From the NCBI RefSeq assembly GCF_004923295.1, contig NZ_CP039634.1:1011001-1075000 (forward strand): 64,000 nt of DNA, written 5' to 3'. This document shows positions 52,667 through 63,010 of the stretch, piece after piece; position 1 is the stretch's first letter, and each line of letters opens with the position of its first letter. The DNA comes from Azospirillum sp. TSH100 (GTDB lineage Bacteria > Pseudomonadota > Alphaproteobacteria > Azospirillales > Azospirillaceae). The notes beneath the pieces are model-generated. The model searched no databases. It was not told where the DNA came from and saw only the letters and a list, made by a program, of their open reading frames with translations. A program made the translations under genes and the position numbers.

Positions 52667-54985
52667 CTACCCGGCTCTCACCCCGTTCACCGGCGCGCGC
52701 ACCGGCATGATGCAGCGGACATGGGCGCTGCGGTACACCCCGCCGCCGCCGATTTCGTCCAGTTCCAGCCGCCCGCCATGCAGTTCCACCACGTTGCGGG
52801 CCAGCGAGACGCCCAGTGCCGCGGCCCCCTGCGGATCGGCGTCGGGCGGGGCGGCGCCGCTGACCGACAGGGTGATGCTGCCGTTCAGCCGCTCGCCGGC
52901 AAGGCGGATGCGGCGGTCGGGCGGCGGGTTGCGGATGGCGCCCACCACCAGGGTGAACAGCGCCTGCTTCAGCCGCTTGCCATCGCCCTCCATCTCGCCC
53001 AGCGCCTCCGGCGCCACCACCTCGAGCCGCAGCCCCTCGCGCCGCGCCCATTCGCGGGTGAGGCCTGCCACCGAATCGAGCAGGTCGGGCAGGCTGACCG
53101 CGCCGCGTTCCAGCGTGGTGACGCCGGCGCCCAGGCTGGTCAGGTCGACCACGTCGTCGATCAGCTCCAGCAGGCGCTGGCCGGCCGACAGCATGCTGCG
53201 CACATACTCCATCTGCCGGGCGTTCAGCTCGCCGAAATACTGGTTCGCCAGCACCTCGGCGAAGCCGATGATGCCGTTCAGCGGCGTGCGCAGATGGTGG
53301 GAGACGTTGGCGATGAACTCGCTCTTCAACTGGTCGGCGGCTTCCAAGGCGGCGTTGGAGGCGCGCAGCGCCGTCTCCAGCCGGGCGCCGTCGGTGACGT
53401 CGAGATAGCTGTTCAGCACCGCCCCGTCGGGCAGCGGCAGGGTGGAGAACTCCACCACCGACCCGTCGCTGCGCTCGACCCGGCCGGAGCGGACGCTGCG
53501 TTCCAGCGTGGCGCCGATCAGCTCCTCCTTCACCGCCTCCCAGGTGGCGGCCTCGCCCGGCCTGTCGGCAGCCTTGTCGGTCGCCTTATCGGGCGCCGCC
53601 ATCTCCAGCAGCGGGCGCATGCGTTCGATGACGTCGGCGATGTGCGGTTCGCCGTTCAGGTCGCCGTCGGCCAGATCCCAGATGCGGGAGAAGGCCGGGT
53701 TGGACAGCTTCAGCCGGCCGTCGCCGCCGAACACGGCGATGCCCTCCGCCAGATTGTCCAGCGTCTCCTGCTGCACCGCCATCAGCGTGTTGTAGGAGGA
53801 TTCCAGCGCCAGCGTGTTGGTCACGTCCTCCAGGATGGTGATCAGCCCGCCCTGCGGATGCGGGGCCGCCAGATGGCGCAGCGTGGTGCCGTCCGGCAGG
53901 TGCAGCATCTCTTCCACCGGCTCGACCAGATGGGTGTAGCGGGTCAGCCGCTCGCGCTTGAAGGTCTGGTAGTCGGCATATTCCGGCAGCCGCCGGCGGG
54001 CGCGCAGTTCCTCCAGCAGTTCGGCGTTGGTCGGCTCGCTGCGCAGCCACGCCTCGTCCAGGTCCCACAGCCGTGCATAGGCCTGGTTGAAGAAGGTCAG
54101 GCGGGTGTCGGGGCCGAAGATGGCGATGGCGGTGCCCAGCCGTTCCAGCACCTCGGCATGGGCGGTCAGGTGGCGGTCGAGTTCGCCGCGCAGCTCCTCC
54201 AGCGGGGTGAGGTCGAGGGCGTAGCCGACCACCAGCGTGCCGCCGCCGTCGGTCAGTGGCAGCGGCGCCTCCGTCACCTCCAGCAGGCGGCGTTCGGTGC
54301 CGATCACCACGGGGGCGCGGTCGGACTGTGCGAAGCCGCCGCCGCGCGCCCGTTCGGCCAGCGCCCGGCCAGTGGCGGTCAGCTCCCGCCCCTCCGCCAC
54401 CACCGTCTCGGGATCGCCGTCCACCGCGCGGGCATAGGCGCGGTTGCACCAGGACAGCCGTAAGGAGCGGTCGCGCATCCACACCGGCACCGGCAGCGCG
54501 TCGGCCATCGCCTGCAACTCGGCAAGGCGGGAGCGGGCGGCTCCGGTCTCCTGTTCCTGGCGCCGGCTGGCGTCCTGCGCGGCGTCGCGGGCGACGGTCA
54601 CATCCTCGATCCACAGCACGTCGCACCGGGTGTCGCCCGCCCGTCCGCGCCGACCGGTCAGCACCAGCCGCCGGCCGTCGGGCGCCCTCGCCTCGCAGCG
54701 GAAGGGCTCGCCGTCGCGGCGCAGGCGGGTCAGGGCGGGGCCGAGGTCGGGTGCGGCGAGGGTATCCGCCAGAGTATCGGCGCTGGGTGCGTCGGCGCCG
54801 GCAACGCCTAGCAGAGCCGCGGCCTCGTCGGACAGAATGGCCTCGCCCTGGTCGGTCCAGGCGCACCAGGGCTGGGGGGCTGCGGCCAGCATCGCCCGCC
54901 AACGGTCGCGATCTGCGGCGTGATCGGCTTGGCGCCGGGGTTCCTTGTTCCAAAAGAAGCCAGCGAGACCGACCACGCTCTTCAC
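52667..54985 (-). CDS. PAS-domain histidine kinase, DivL-like, with a degenerate ATPase domain
   Basis: The product (about 772 residues from a GTG at 54985) has three or four PAS-like regions (about 160-260, 275-385, 400-530) and a HisKA dimerisation domain with NVSHHLRTPLNGIIGFAEVL, phosphoacceptor His563. The catalytic domain is abnormal. The N-box is LFTLVVGAIRN, without the Mg-binding Asn. No DxGxG box is found (VSGAAPPDAD at that place), and the G2 box is reduced to GAAALGVSLA. ATP binding is therefore doubtful. The layout (PAS repeats, altered H-box, weak CA domain, near tsaE-amgK-murU-addBA) is what DivL shows in Caulobacter, where kinase activity is dispensable. No transmembrane segment is seen. 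The start is uncertain: a downstream ATG at 54892 is possible. Confidence 0.85.
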   Translation of the reverse strand: MKSVVGLAGFFWNKEPRRQADHAADRDRWRAMLAAAPQPWCAWTDQGEAILSDEAAALLGVAGADAPSADTLADTLAAPDLGPALTRLRRDGEPFRCEARAPDGRRLVLTGRRGRAGDTRCDVLWIEDVTVARDAAQDASRRQEQETGAARSRLAELQAMADALPVPVWMRDRSLRLSWCNRAYARAVDGDPETVVAEGRELTATGRALAERARGGGFAQSDRAPVVIGTERRLLEVTEAPLPLTDGGGTLVVGYALDLTPLEELRGELDRHLTAHAEVLERLGTAIAIFGPDTRLTFFNQAYARLWDLDEAWLRSEPTNAELLEELRARRRLPEYADYQTFKRERLTRYTHLVEPVEEMLHLPDGTTLRHLAAPHPQGGLITILEDVTNTLALESSYNTLMAVQQETLDNLAEGIAVFGGDGRLKLSNPAFSRIWDLADGDLNGEPHIADVIERMRPLLEMAAPDKATDKAADRPGEAATWEAVKEELIGATLERSVRSGRVERSDGSVVEFSTLPLPDGAVLNSYLDVTDGARLETALRASNAALEAADQLKSEFIANVSHHLRTPLNGIIGFAEVLANQYFGELNARQMEYVRSMLSAGQRLLELIDDVVDLTSLGAGVTTLERGAVSLPDLLDSVAGLTREWARREGLRLEVVAPEALGEMEGDGKRLKQALFTLVVGAIRNPPPDRRIRLAGERLNGSITLSVSGAAPPDADPQGAAALGVSLARNVVELHGGRLELDEIGGGGVYRSAHVRCIMPVRAPVNGVRAG

Positions 54986-55151
54986 CCCCGGGACCGCCGG
55001 CGCTTCATGACCGCCCGGCCGAATCTGTCGAAATGAATCAAGATGCGCAGAGTAGTTCAGCCCTTTCCCACCGACAAGCGAACACCCGTCCCCCTTGCGC
55101 CTTTTCGGGTTGCCGTTCGCGCCCAGGTAGATTTCGCCCCGACACGTCCGG

Positions 55152-58100
55152 TCACGCCATGGTCTCTTCTGGTCTGGGCACCGTCTCTTTCGTGTGACGC
55201 AGGGCGTGAATCGCCTTTTCGACCTCCGGGAAGGCCGCTGCCATCGCCTGGGCATGGGGGGGAATGTCCGCGTCGCGCCTGTCGACGATGGCGCGTTCCA
55301 GCGCGGTACAGGCGGCGGCGAGCAGCTTCGCGCCCGCCGTCCGCGCTGCTCCGGCGGCCGAATGGGCTGCGGCCCGCGCCTCCTCCTGGTCGCCGTCATC
55401 GAGCGCCTGCCGCACCCGCTCCAACGTCGGCCGCGTCGTTTCGATGAAGAAGTCCAGCATGTCGAGCGTGCCGTCGTCCAGAGCGGCCCCCTCCACGCCG
55501 CCAAAGGTCTCGCGCACATGGTCGAGGTCGAGAACCGGAAGCGCCTGCTCCACCACGGCCGGAGCGCGTCCGGGCGCCTCCGGCTGCGGACAGGCTTCCA
55601 GCCAGCGGGTCAGCACCTGGGAAAGCTGCGCCAGCGTCACCGGCTTGGCGAGGTAGTCGTCCATGCCGGCAGCAAGGCAGCGCTCCATCTCGCCGGACAG
55701 GGCGTTGGCGGTCATGGCGACGATGGGGGTGCGCCGCCGGCCGTCCCGCTCCTCCGCCCGGATGCGGCGGGCCAGTTCGTAGCCATCCATCACCGGCATG
55801 TGACAGTCGGTGATGATCAGCCGGTGCCGTCCGCCGCGCCATGCCGCCAGCGCCTGTTCGCCATCCGCCGCCAGTTCCGCCGAATAGCCCAGCCGGCGCA
55901 GCTGGCGCAGCACGACCTGCTGGTTGGTCGGATGATCCTCCGCCACCAGGATGGGGCCATGGTCGGCGGAGTCCGTCAGCTGGCCCCTGGTGGTTTGGGC
56001 GGTGGCTCGCGCTGCGGCATCGGCACCGGTCCGGATCGGCGGGGGGCAGCTCGACTCTGCCGCGGCAGCGTCCGGCGCAGCGCGGCCGGTCAGCATGGCG
56101 GCGCTGCGGATCAGGATGGCACGGTGAACCGGCTGCACCAGCGTCGCCACCAGTCCCGCCATCACCCCTGCCCCGGAAGCGGTGTGGGGAGAGGCGACCG
56201 CCGTCCCACCCGCGGCGCCTGCCGTCCGCCCGTCGCCCAGCAGAAGCCGCGGCAGGCCGGGGGCGCAGGCGTCGGCCAGCGGTTCCAGCCGTCCCGCCAG
56301 CGTCGTGGCGGTCACCAGCAGGCCGAAGCCGCCGCGCCCCAGCTTCGATGCCGCGTCGGCCACGGTGGGTGAGGTCGTCACCGTAGCCCCACCCTGCTCC
56401 AGATAGCAGGCGAGCACGGCACGCTGCGCCTCATCCTCGTCGGCGACCAGCACCGACAGGCCGGCCAGCGGCGCCGGGGTGGCCGGCAAGCCCGCCGGCA
56501 TGTCCGGACGCGGGGACTCGGCTGTGCGCGGCAGATCCACCGTGAACCAGAAGGTCGATCCCTGGCCGGGCACCGAGTCGACGCCGATCCGCCCGCCCAT
56601 CCGTTCGATCAGCCGGGTGCAGATCGCCAGCCCCAGCCCGGTGCCGCCGAAGCGGCGGGTGGTGGAGCTGTCGGCCTGGCTGAAGGGCTGGAACAGCCGG
56701 GCCTGCCCCTCCGGCCCGATGCCGATGCCGGTGTCCTCCACCGCCACATGCAGGCGGACTTGGTCCGGCCCGACCGGTTTGGATTTGGTCGGCCCGGCGG
56801 TGCCGACGCGCAGCACCACCCGGCCGCGATCGGTGAATTTGATGGCGTTGCCGGTCAGGTTGAACAGGATCTGGCGCAGCCGGCCGGAGTCGCCGCGCAG
56901 TCGCTCCGGTACCGACCGGTCGATGGCGCAGATCAGCGCCAGCCCCTTCTGGTGGGCCTGGGGCGCCAGCAGATCGGCCACCCCCTCCACCAGATCGGCC
57001 GGGCGCAGGTCCAGCTCCTCCAGATCCAGTTTTCCCGCCTCGATCTTCGACAGATCCAGGATGTCGTCGATGATCCGCAGCAGGGCGGCTCCGCTGTCCC
57101 GCATGGTGGAGACCAGCGTGCGCTGCTCCTCGTCCAACGGGGTCAGCGCCATCAGCTCCAGCATGCCCAACACGCCGTTCATCGGCGTGCGGATCTCGTG
57201 GCTCATCGTCGCCAGGAATTCCGCCTTGGACCGGGCGGCGATCTCCGCCTGTTCCTTGGCGCTGCGCAGCGCCTCTTCCGCCTGCTTGCGCGCGGTGATG
57301 TCGGTGCTCCAGGCCAGCACCGCCGGCTCGCCCTCGAAGCTGGTGCGCTGAAGGGTCTGCAAGGCCCAGACCCGGCTGCCGTCGGGGCGGTCGACCGCCA
57401 CCTCGGCGTCGCGCACCAGCACGCCGCCGCTTTCCGCGTCCCAGTCCTGGCTGGCTCCGCCCCGGCTGATGCTGGCGCCGGGCAGGGCCAGCGCGTGGCG
57501 GCTGCTGACGAAGTCCTCCAGCGGCCGGCCCGCCAGCTCGGCGGCGCGGGCGTTGGCGAAGGCGACGGTGCCGTCGGCGCGGCCGATCGAGACGCCGACC
57601 GGACTCTGTTCCAGGATGGTGCGCAGCCGGCGCTCGCCGTCCGCCAAGGCGCTTTCGCGGGCACGGATGGTGGTGACGAAATAGGCCAGCGCGCGGGCCA
57701 TCTCGCCGATCTCGTCGCGGCTGCCGGCCGGGGTGGCGGCGGGCAGGTCCAGGTCGGGCATCGGGCCTGCCGGCCCCATCCCTGCCGGCCCAATTTCCGC
57801 CAGTTCCGCCGTCTGCACCGCCTGCATGGCGCTGCGCAGCCGGCGCAGCCGCGCCACCACGTTGCGGTGGATGTAGGCGAAGATGGCGGCGGCCCCGAGG
57901 ATCGACAGAATGGCCATGGCGATCACCGCCCGCTCGCCGTCGCGGATCACCCGCTCGAACTCGCCGGACCGGCGGGCGACATCCTGCTCCACCGCCAGGA
58001 AATAATCGGACACGATGCCGACCAGCTGGTCCGAGACGGCCTGGTTGCGGGCGGCCGACCGCTTGATTGCCCGTTGCAGCGACAACTCCGCCTCGCGCAG

Positions 58101-58949
58101 GGCGAACAGGGGGGAGCGGCCGAACGCCTGCTCCACCAGTTCACGCTGCAACGGCTCCAGCCGGGCGGCCTGATCGGCCGGCAGCAGGGCCAGCGCCTCG
58201 GCGGCATTGTCCAGCGCGGTGCGGGTGTCTGCCTGGAAGCGGTCCAGCTGGCTGTCGCGATCGGCCCGCAGCGCCGCCAGCAGCGTGGTCGCCGCCCCGG
58301 TCAGTTCCCGGCGCCAGCGCTCCAGCGCCTCGCGGCCGCGCTCCGACGCCTCGGCATCGGGCAAGCCGGCCCGCAGCTCCATGTGCCAGGAGCCTTCAGC
58401 CTCCTGCGACTCGGCGGCTCCCAGCCGCCCGGTCAGGGTGGCCAGCGCCTGGGCGCGGCTGCTGGTCTCGGCGGTGAGGGTCAGCTGCTGACGGACCTGG
58501 GCGTTCAGGGTCAGCAGCGTGCCGACCAGCTCGTTCTTGCGGCGGTCCAACTCACCCAAATCGGCGCGGTTGCTTTCGGCGCGGCTGCCGTCTCTTCTGC
58601 TCCCGGTCTGATCGGCCAGGCGCGGGGCGCCGCCATGGGCGATCAGCCGGGCCATCAGCTGTTCCAGCCGGACGATCTGGTCGCCCATTCGCGCCATCAC
58701 CGCTTCGCGCGCGGTCTGGTCCTGGGCAGCGACCAGGGCGGGGGCGATGGCGGCGACGGCGCCGCTCTGCTGCACCAGCTGGGCGGCGGCGACCAGCCCC
58801 GGTACCTTGGCGGTGGCGATCTGTTCGTAGCCCTCGTGGAAGCGGGAGAACAGCGAGACTGCGACGACGCTGGTCGCCGCGGCCAGCCCGCCGATCACCG
58901 TCAACCCCGCCAGGATGCGGAACGCCACGCTCCGCCGGGGACTTCGCAT
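55152..58949 (-). CDS. Hybrid sensor histidine kinase (TorS-like) with two receivers and Hpt
   Basis: This 1265-residue inner-membrane kinase has TM helices at about 11-35 and 340-362. Between them lies a large helical, probably periplasmic domain (TorS-like, about 36-339). HAMP-like and PAS regions follow (about 365-560). HisKA has FLATMSHEIRTPMNG (His584) and an intact HATPase follows (N-box NLTGNAIKF, EDTGIGI, GGTGLGLAI). The first receiver (about 830-945) lacks the phosphoacceptor Asp (LLVTATTLAG) and the Lys-Pro pair (VQPV). The second (about 1000-1115) is complete, with Asp1048 in IITDCHMPVMDG and AKPV. An Hpt-like end has AAHSAAGAARTAG (His1196). Ligand unknown. The ATG at 58949 has GAGG eight bases upstream. 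Confidence 0.92.
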   Translation of the reverse strand: MRSPRRSVAFRILAGLTVIGGLAAATSVVAVSLFSRFHEGYEQIATAKVPGLVAAAQLVQQSGAVAAIAPALVAAQDQTAREAVMARMGDQIVRLEQLMARLIAHGGAPRLADQTGSRRDGSRAESNRADLGELDRRKNELVGTLLTLNAQVRQQLTLTAETSSRAQALATLTGRLGAAESQEAEGSWHMELRAGLPDAEASERGREALERWRRELTGAATTLLAALRADRDSQLDRFQADTRTALDNAAEALALLPADQAARLEPLQRELVEQAFGRSPLFALREAELSLQRAIKRSAARNQAVSDQLVGIVSDYFLAVEQDVARRSGEFERVIRDGERAVIAMAILSILGAAAIFAYIHRNVVARLRRLRSAMQAVQTAELAEIGPAGMGPAGPMPDLDLPAATPAGSRDEIGEMARALAYFVTTIRARESALADGERRLRTILEQSPVGVSIGRADGTVAFANARAAELAGRPLEDFVSSRHALALPGASISRGGASQDWDAESGGVLVRDAEVAVDRPDGSRVWALQTLQRTSFEGEPAVLAWSTDITARKQAEEALRSAKEQAEIAARSKAEFLATMSHEIRTPMNGVLGMLELMALTPLDEEQRTLVSTMRDSGAALLRIIDDILDLSKIEAGKLDLEELDLRPADLVEGVADLLAPQAHQKGLALICAIDRSVPERLRGDSGRLRQILFNLTGNAIKFTDRGRVVLRVGTAGPTKSKPVGPDQVRLHVAVEDTGIGIGPEGQARLFQPFSQADSSTTRRFGGTGLGLAICTRLIERMGGRIGVDSVPGQGSTFWFTVDLPRTAESPRPDMPAGLPATPAPLAGLSVLVADEDEAQRAVLACYLEQGGATVTTSPTVADAASKLGRGGFGLLVTATTLAGRLEPLADACAPGLPRLLLGDGRTAGAAGGTAVASPHTASGAGVMAGLVATLVQPVHRAILIRSAAMLTGRAAPDAAAAESSCPPPIRTGADAAARATAQTTRGQLTDSADHGPILVAEDHPTNQQVVLRQLRRLGYSAELAADGEQALAAWRGGRHRLIITDCHMPVMDGYELARRIRAEERDGRRRTPIVAMTANALSGEMERCLAAGMDDYLAKPVTLAQLSQVLTRWLEACPQPEAPGRAPAVVEQALPVLDLDHVRETFGGVEGAALDDGTLDMLDFFIETTRPTLERVRQALDDGDQEEARAAAHSAAGAARTAGAKLLAAACTALERAIVDRRDADIPPHAQAMAAAFPEVEKAIHALRHTKETVPRPEETMA

Positions 58950-59055
58950 GCCCACCCCCTCGCCCGCCGCCGATCCGCTCCTGTCGGCCCCTATCGGTGC
59001 GGCGATCATGCCATAGAAAGCGGGGCAGGGGTGGGGCGAAGTCGGGCCCCCTTTT

Positions 59056-59511
59056 TCAGGCCACCCCGGTGGACCCGAAGCCGCCGCTGCCGCGTGCGGT
59101 CTCGTCCAGCGAGTCGACCTCGACCAGCAGCGCCTGGGGAGCCCCGGCGATCACCGCCTGGGCGATGCGGTCGCCGCGCGCGATGGTGAAGGGCTCCTCC
59201 CCCAGATTGATCAGGCACACGCCGACCGGCCCGCGGTAATCGCAATCGATCGTTCCCGGCGTGTTCAGCACCGTGACCCCGTTCTTCACCGCCAGCCCGG
59301 AGCGCGGCCGGATCTGCATCTCCCACCCCACCGGCAGCCCGACGGCGAAGCCGGTGGGCACCAGCACCCGCTTGCCGGGCTCCAGCGTGACGGGGGCGTC
59401 CGCCGGCACCGCGGCGCGCAGGTCGAACCCGGCGGCGCCGCTGGTGGCGTAGGCGGGCAGCTGCAGGTCGTCGTTGCCGGGCAGGCGGAGGAAGGCGACG
59501 GTGGGGGCCAT
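59056..59511 (-). CDS. dut: dUTP diphosphatase
   Basis: Dut hydrolyses dUTP to dUMP and diphosphate, keeping uracil out of DNA and supplying thymidylate synthesis. The 151-residue product has all five trimeric-dUTPase motifs: AAGFDLRAA (motif 1), [12 protein letters not shown] (2), [17 protein letters not shown] (3), [10 protein letters not shown] (4) and the C-terminal arm [10 protein letters not shown] (5). AGGA seven bases before the ATG supports the start. It follows coaBC by 45 bases, the widespread coaBC-dut pairing, and precedes the hybrid kinase by 106 bases. Confidence 0.98.
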   Translation of the reverse strand: MAPTVAFLRLPGNDDLQLPAYATSGAAGFDLRAAVPADAPVTLEPGKRVLVPTGFAVGLPVGWEMQIRPRSGLAVKNGVTVLNTPGTIDCDYRGPVGVCLINLGEEPFTIARGDRIAQAVIAGAPQALLVEVDSLDETARGSGGFGSTGVA

Positions 59512-59556
59512 GGGTGGATCCTGTGTTTTACGGATGGAGAGGTGCCCGGGTAGACG

Positions 59557-60789
59557 CTACTTCGCGGCGAAATGCTCCGCCACCGCCTCGGCCAGCCGGG
59601 CGGCGACGGCGTCCTTGGGCATGGTCGGCCAGGACTCGACCCCGTCGGCGCGGATCAGGTGGACGGTGTTGTCGCTGCCGCCGAAGGTGCCGGTGCCGGG
59701 GGAGACGTCGTTGGCGATGATCCAGTCGCAGCCCTTGCGGGCCCGCTTGGCTGTGGCATAGGCCAGCACGTCGCCGGTCTCCGCCGCGAAGCCGACGACC
59801 AGCGCCGGGCGGCGTTCGCCGGGCCGTGACAGGGTGGCGAGGATGTCGGGATTCTCGGTGAGCGCCAGGGCCGGTGGGCCGCCGCCGTCCTTCTTCAGCT
59901 TGCGGTCACCAGCCCCATCGACGCGCCAGTCCGCCACCGCGGCGGCGCAGACGGCGATGTCGGCGGGCAGCGCCGCCTCGCAGGCCGCCAGCATTTCCCG
60001 CGCCGTCTCGATATGCACGACGGTGCAGCCGGCCGGGTCGGGCTGGCGGGTGGGGCCGCTGACCAGCGTCACCTCGGCCCCCAGCGCGGCCAGGGCCGCG
60101 GCGATGGCGTGCCCCTGCTTGCCCGACGAGCGGTTGGCGATGTAGCGCACCGGGTCGATCGGCTCGTGCGTCGGGCCGCTGGTGACGATGGCGCGGCGCC
60201 CGGCCAGCGGCCCCTGGAGACGGTTCGCCTCTTCAGCGAAGACGCCGGCGATGGCGTCGACGATCTCCATCGGCTCGGCCATGCGGCCGGGACCGTATTC
60301 GTTGCAGGCCATCACGCCCTCGTTGGGGCCGACGCGCAGCACGCCGCGGCTTTCCAGCAGCGCCATGTTGGCCTGGGTCGCGGCATGCTGCCACATGCGC
60401 ACATTCATGGCGGGGGCGACCAGCACCGGCTTGTCGGTGGCCAGCAGCACGGTGGCGGCGAGATCGTCGGCCATGCCGGCGGCCATCCGCGCCAGCAGGT
60501 TGGCGGTCGCCGGCGCCACCACCAGCAGGTCGGCCTCGCGCGACAGGCGGATGTGGCCCATCTCCGACTCGTCGGTCAGCGACCACAGGTCGCGGTAGAC
60601 GGTATCCTCGGTCAGCGCCTGTACCGACAACGGGGTGACGAAGCGGGCGCCGGCCTCGGTCAGCACCGCCCGCATCGTCACGCCGCGCTCGCGCAGGCGG
60701 CGGATCAGCTCCAGGCTCTTGTAGGCGGCGATGCCGCCGGCGATGACCAGCAGAACGCGCTTGCCGGCCAGAATGGCGTGATCGGCCAT
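59557..60789 (-). CDS. coaBC: Bifunctional phosphopantothenoylcysteine decarboxylase/synthase CoaBC
   Basis: CoaBC couples cysteine to 4'-phosphopantothenate (CoaB) and decarboxylates the product (CoaC) on the way to coenzyme A. The 410-residue protein has the flavin-dependent CoaC domain at the N-terminus. Its elements are KRVLLVIAGGIAAYKSLEL near residue 9, the APAMNVRMW active-site His/Asn region near 120, and VGPNEGVMACNEYGPGRM with the catalytic Cys near 150. The CoaB domain follows with RAIVTSGPTHEPIDPVRYIANRSSGKQG near 197 and the DWIIANDV segment near 360. Six in-frame Met/GTG options exist upstream, but GAGGGGG five bases before the ATG at 60789 decides the start. Confidence 0.96.
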   Translation of the reverse strand: MADHAILAGKRVLLVIAGGIAAYKSLELIRRLRERGVTMRAVLTEAGARFVTPLSVQALTEDTVYRDLWSLTDESEMGHIRLSREADLLVVAPATANLLARMAAGMADDLAATVLLATDKPVLVAPAMNVRMWQHAATQANMALLESRGVLRVGPNEGVMACNEYGPGRMAEPMEIVDAIAGVFAEEANRLQGPLAGRRAIVTSGPTHEPIDPVRYIANRSSGKQGHAIAAALAALGAEVTLVSGPTRQPDPAGCTVVHIETAREMLAACEAALPADIAVCAAAVADWRVDGAGDRKLKKDGGGPPALALTENPDILATLSRPGERRPALVVGFAAETGDVLAYATAKRARKGCDWIIANDVSPGTGTFGGSDNTVHLIRADGVESWPTMPKDAVAARLAEAVAEHFAAK

Positions 60790-61009
60790 GCGAACCCCCT
60801 CTTCCCGGCATCCTTCCGGACACCCCGATGCCCGCTGCTGATAGTTCATCGCGCCGCCCCCGGCAAGCGGCGGGTCTGCGACCGATTCGGTCCGCCGCCG
60901 ATTTCGATCCGTTCGTGGCCGCGCACATGCGCGTAGGGGTGGGATTTTCGGAATTATCTGTTAGACAATAGGAGCTGCCCCGTCCCTACTTTCGCGTGTC
61001 CCCAACAGC

Positions 61010-62431
<1,422 letters not shown>

Positions 62432-62783
62432 CTTTTTCAACGATGGAGCTCGCGTTTCAGATCAAATCCGATCCGGTGCGCTCCCGATCTAATCCTTTAT
62501 TTCGGCGGGAAAATCACGCCGGCTCCCGTGCCGTCCAAGAAACGGGCTAATACCCTTCGACGAAGAACCGTCGCCTTGGTCGTAATTCCACTCCGGACTT
62601 GGTCGTCGTTAGTCCTATGCCGTGAGATGGAATTGCCCGCAACCACAGCATGCGGCTAGCCTCCCCGCACAATGTCTTGGTTCCGCTTGCCCGGCAGACC
62701 TCATGGCGCAGCCGATGCCGGCGATCCCGGACCTATCCGTTTGGCTAAAGACCAGTCTTGAAGTGACTAAGGGGGGGAGGCTC
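62432..62783 (+). other. Long leader region before the cold-shock gene
   Basis: This 352-base gap holds no convincing gene. Two direct copies of CTTGGTCGT (62575-62583 and 62598-62606) lie 23 bases apart, and a TTCG-A-CGAA palindrome is near 62557-62565. A TTGCCC-17-CTAGCC pair near 62634 is a weak promoter candidate; if used, the leader would be about 120 bases. Long structured leaders are typical of cold-shock mRNAs. Confidence 0.45.
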
Positions 62784-62993
62784 ATGACCAACGGCACCGT
62801 AAAATGGTTCAACACCACCAAGGGTTACGGCTTCATCGCGCCGGAGGCCGGTTCCAAGGACGTGTTCGTGCACATCACCGCGGTCCAGCGCTCGGGCCTG
62901 CATGCCCTGTCGGAGGGCCAGCGCGTCCAGTTCGAGGTCGCCCGCGGCACCAACGGCAAGGATTCAGCGGTGAACATCAGCGTCGTCGAGTGA
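62784..62993 (+). CDS. Cold-shock domain protein (CspA family)
   Basis: This 69-residue single cold-shock domain protein binds single-stranded RNA and DNA and melts mRNA structure. It has TVKWFNTTKGYGFIAPEAG with RNP1 (KGYGFI) and DVFVHIT with RNP2, then the ALSEGQRVQFEVARG and AVNISVVE strands. A very strong G-rich ribosome binding site (GGGGGGGAGG) ends three bases before the ATG. The frame is open for 54 codons upstream, but that stretch has no family likeness. It converges on the REC-Hpt gene, with 17 bases between the stops. Whether it is cold-induced or constitutive is unknown. Confidence 0.96.
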   Translation: MTNGTVKWFNTTKGYGFIAPEAGSKDVFVHITAVQRSGLHALSEGQRVQFEVARGTNGKDSAVNISVVE

Positions 62994-63010
62994 CGGGCTG
63001 GGGCCTCTCG

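Noticed and set aside
62622..62783. N-terminal extension of the cold-shock protein
   Set aside because: The frame is open, but the added residues have no family likeness and the ribosome binding site before 62784 is much stronger.
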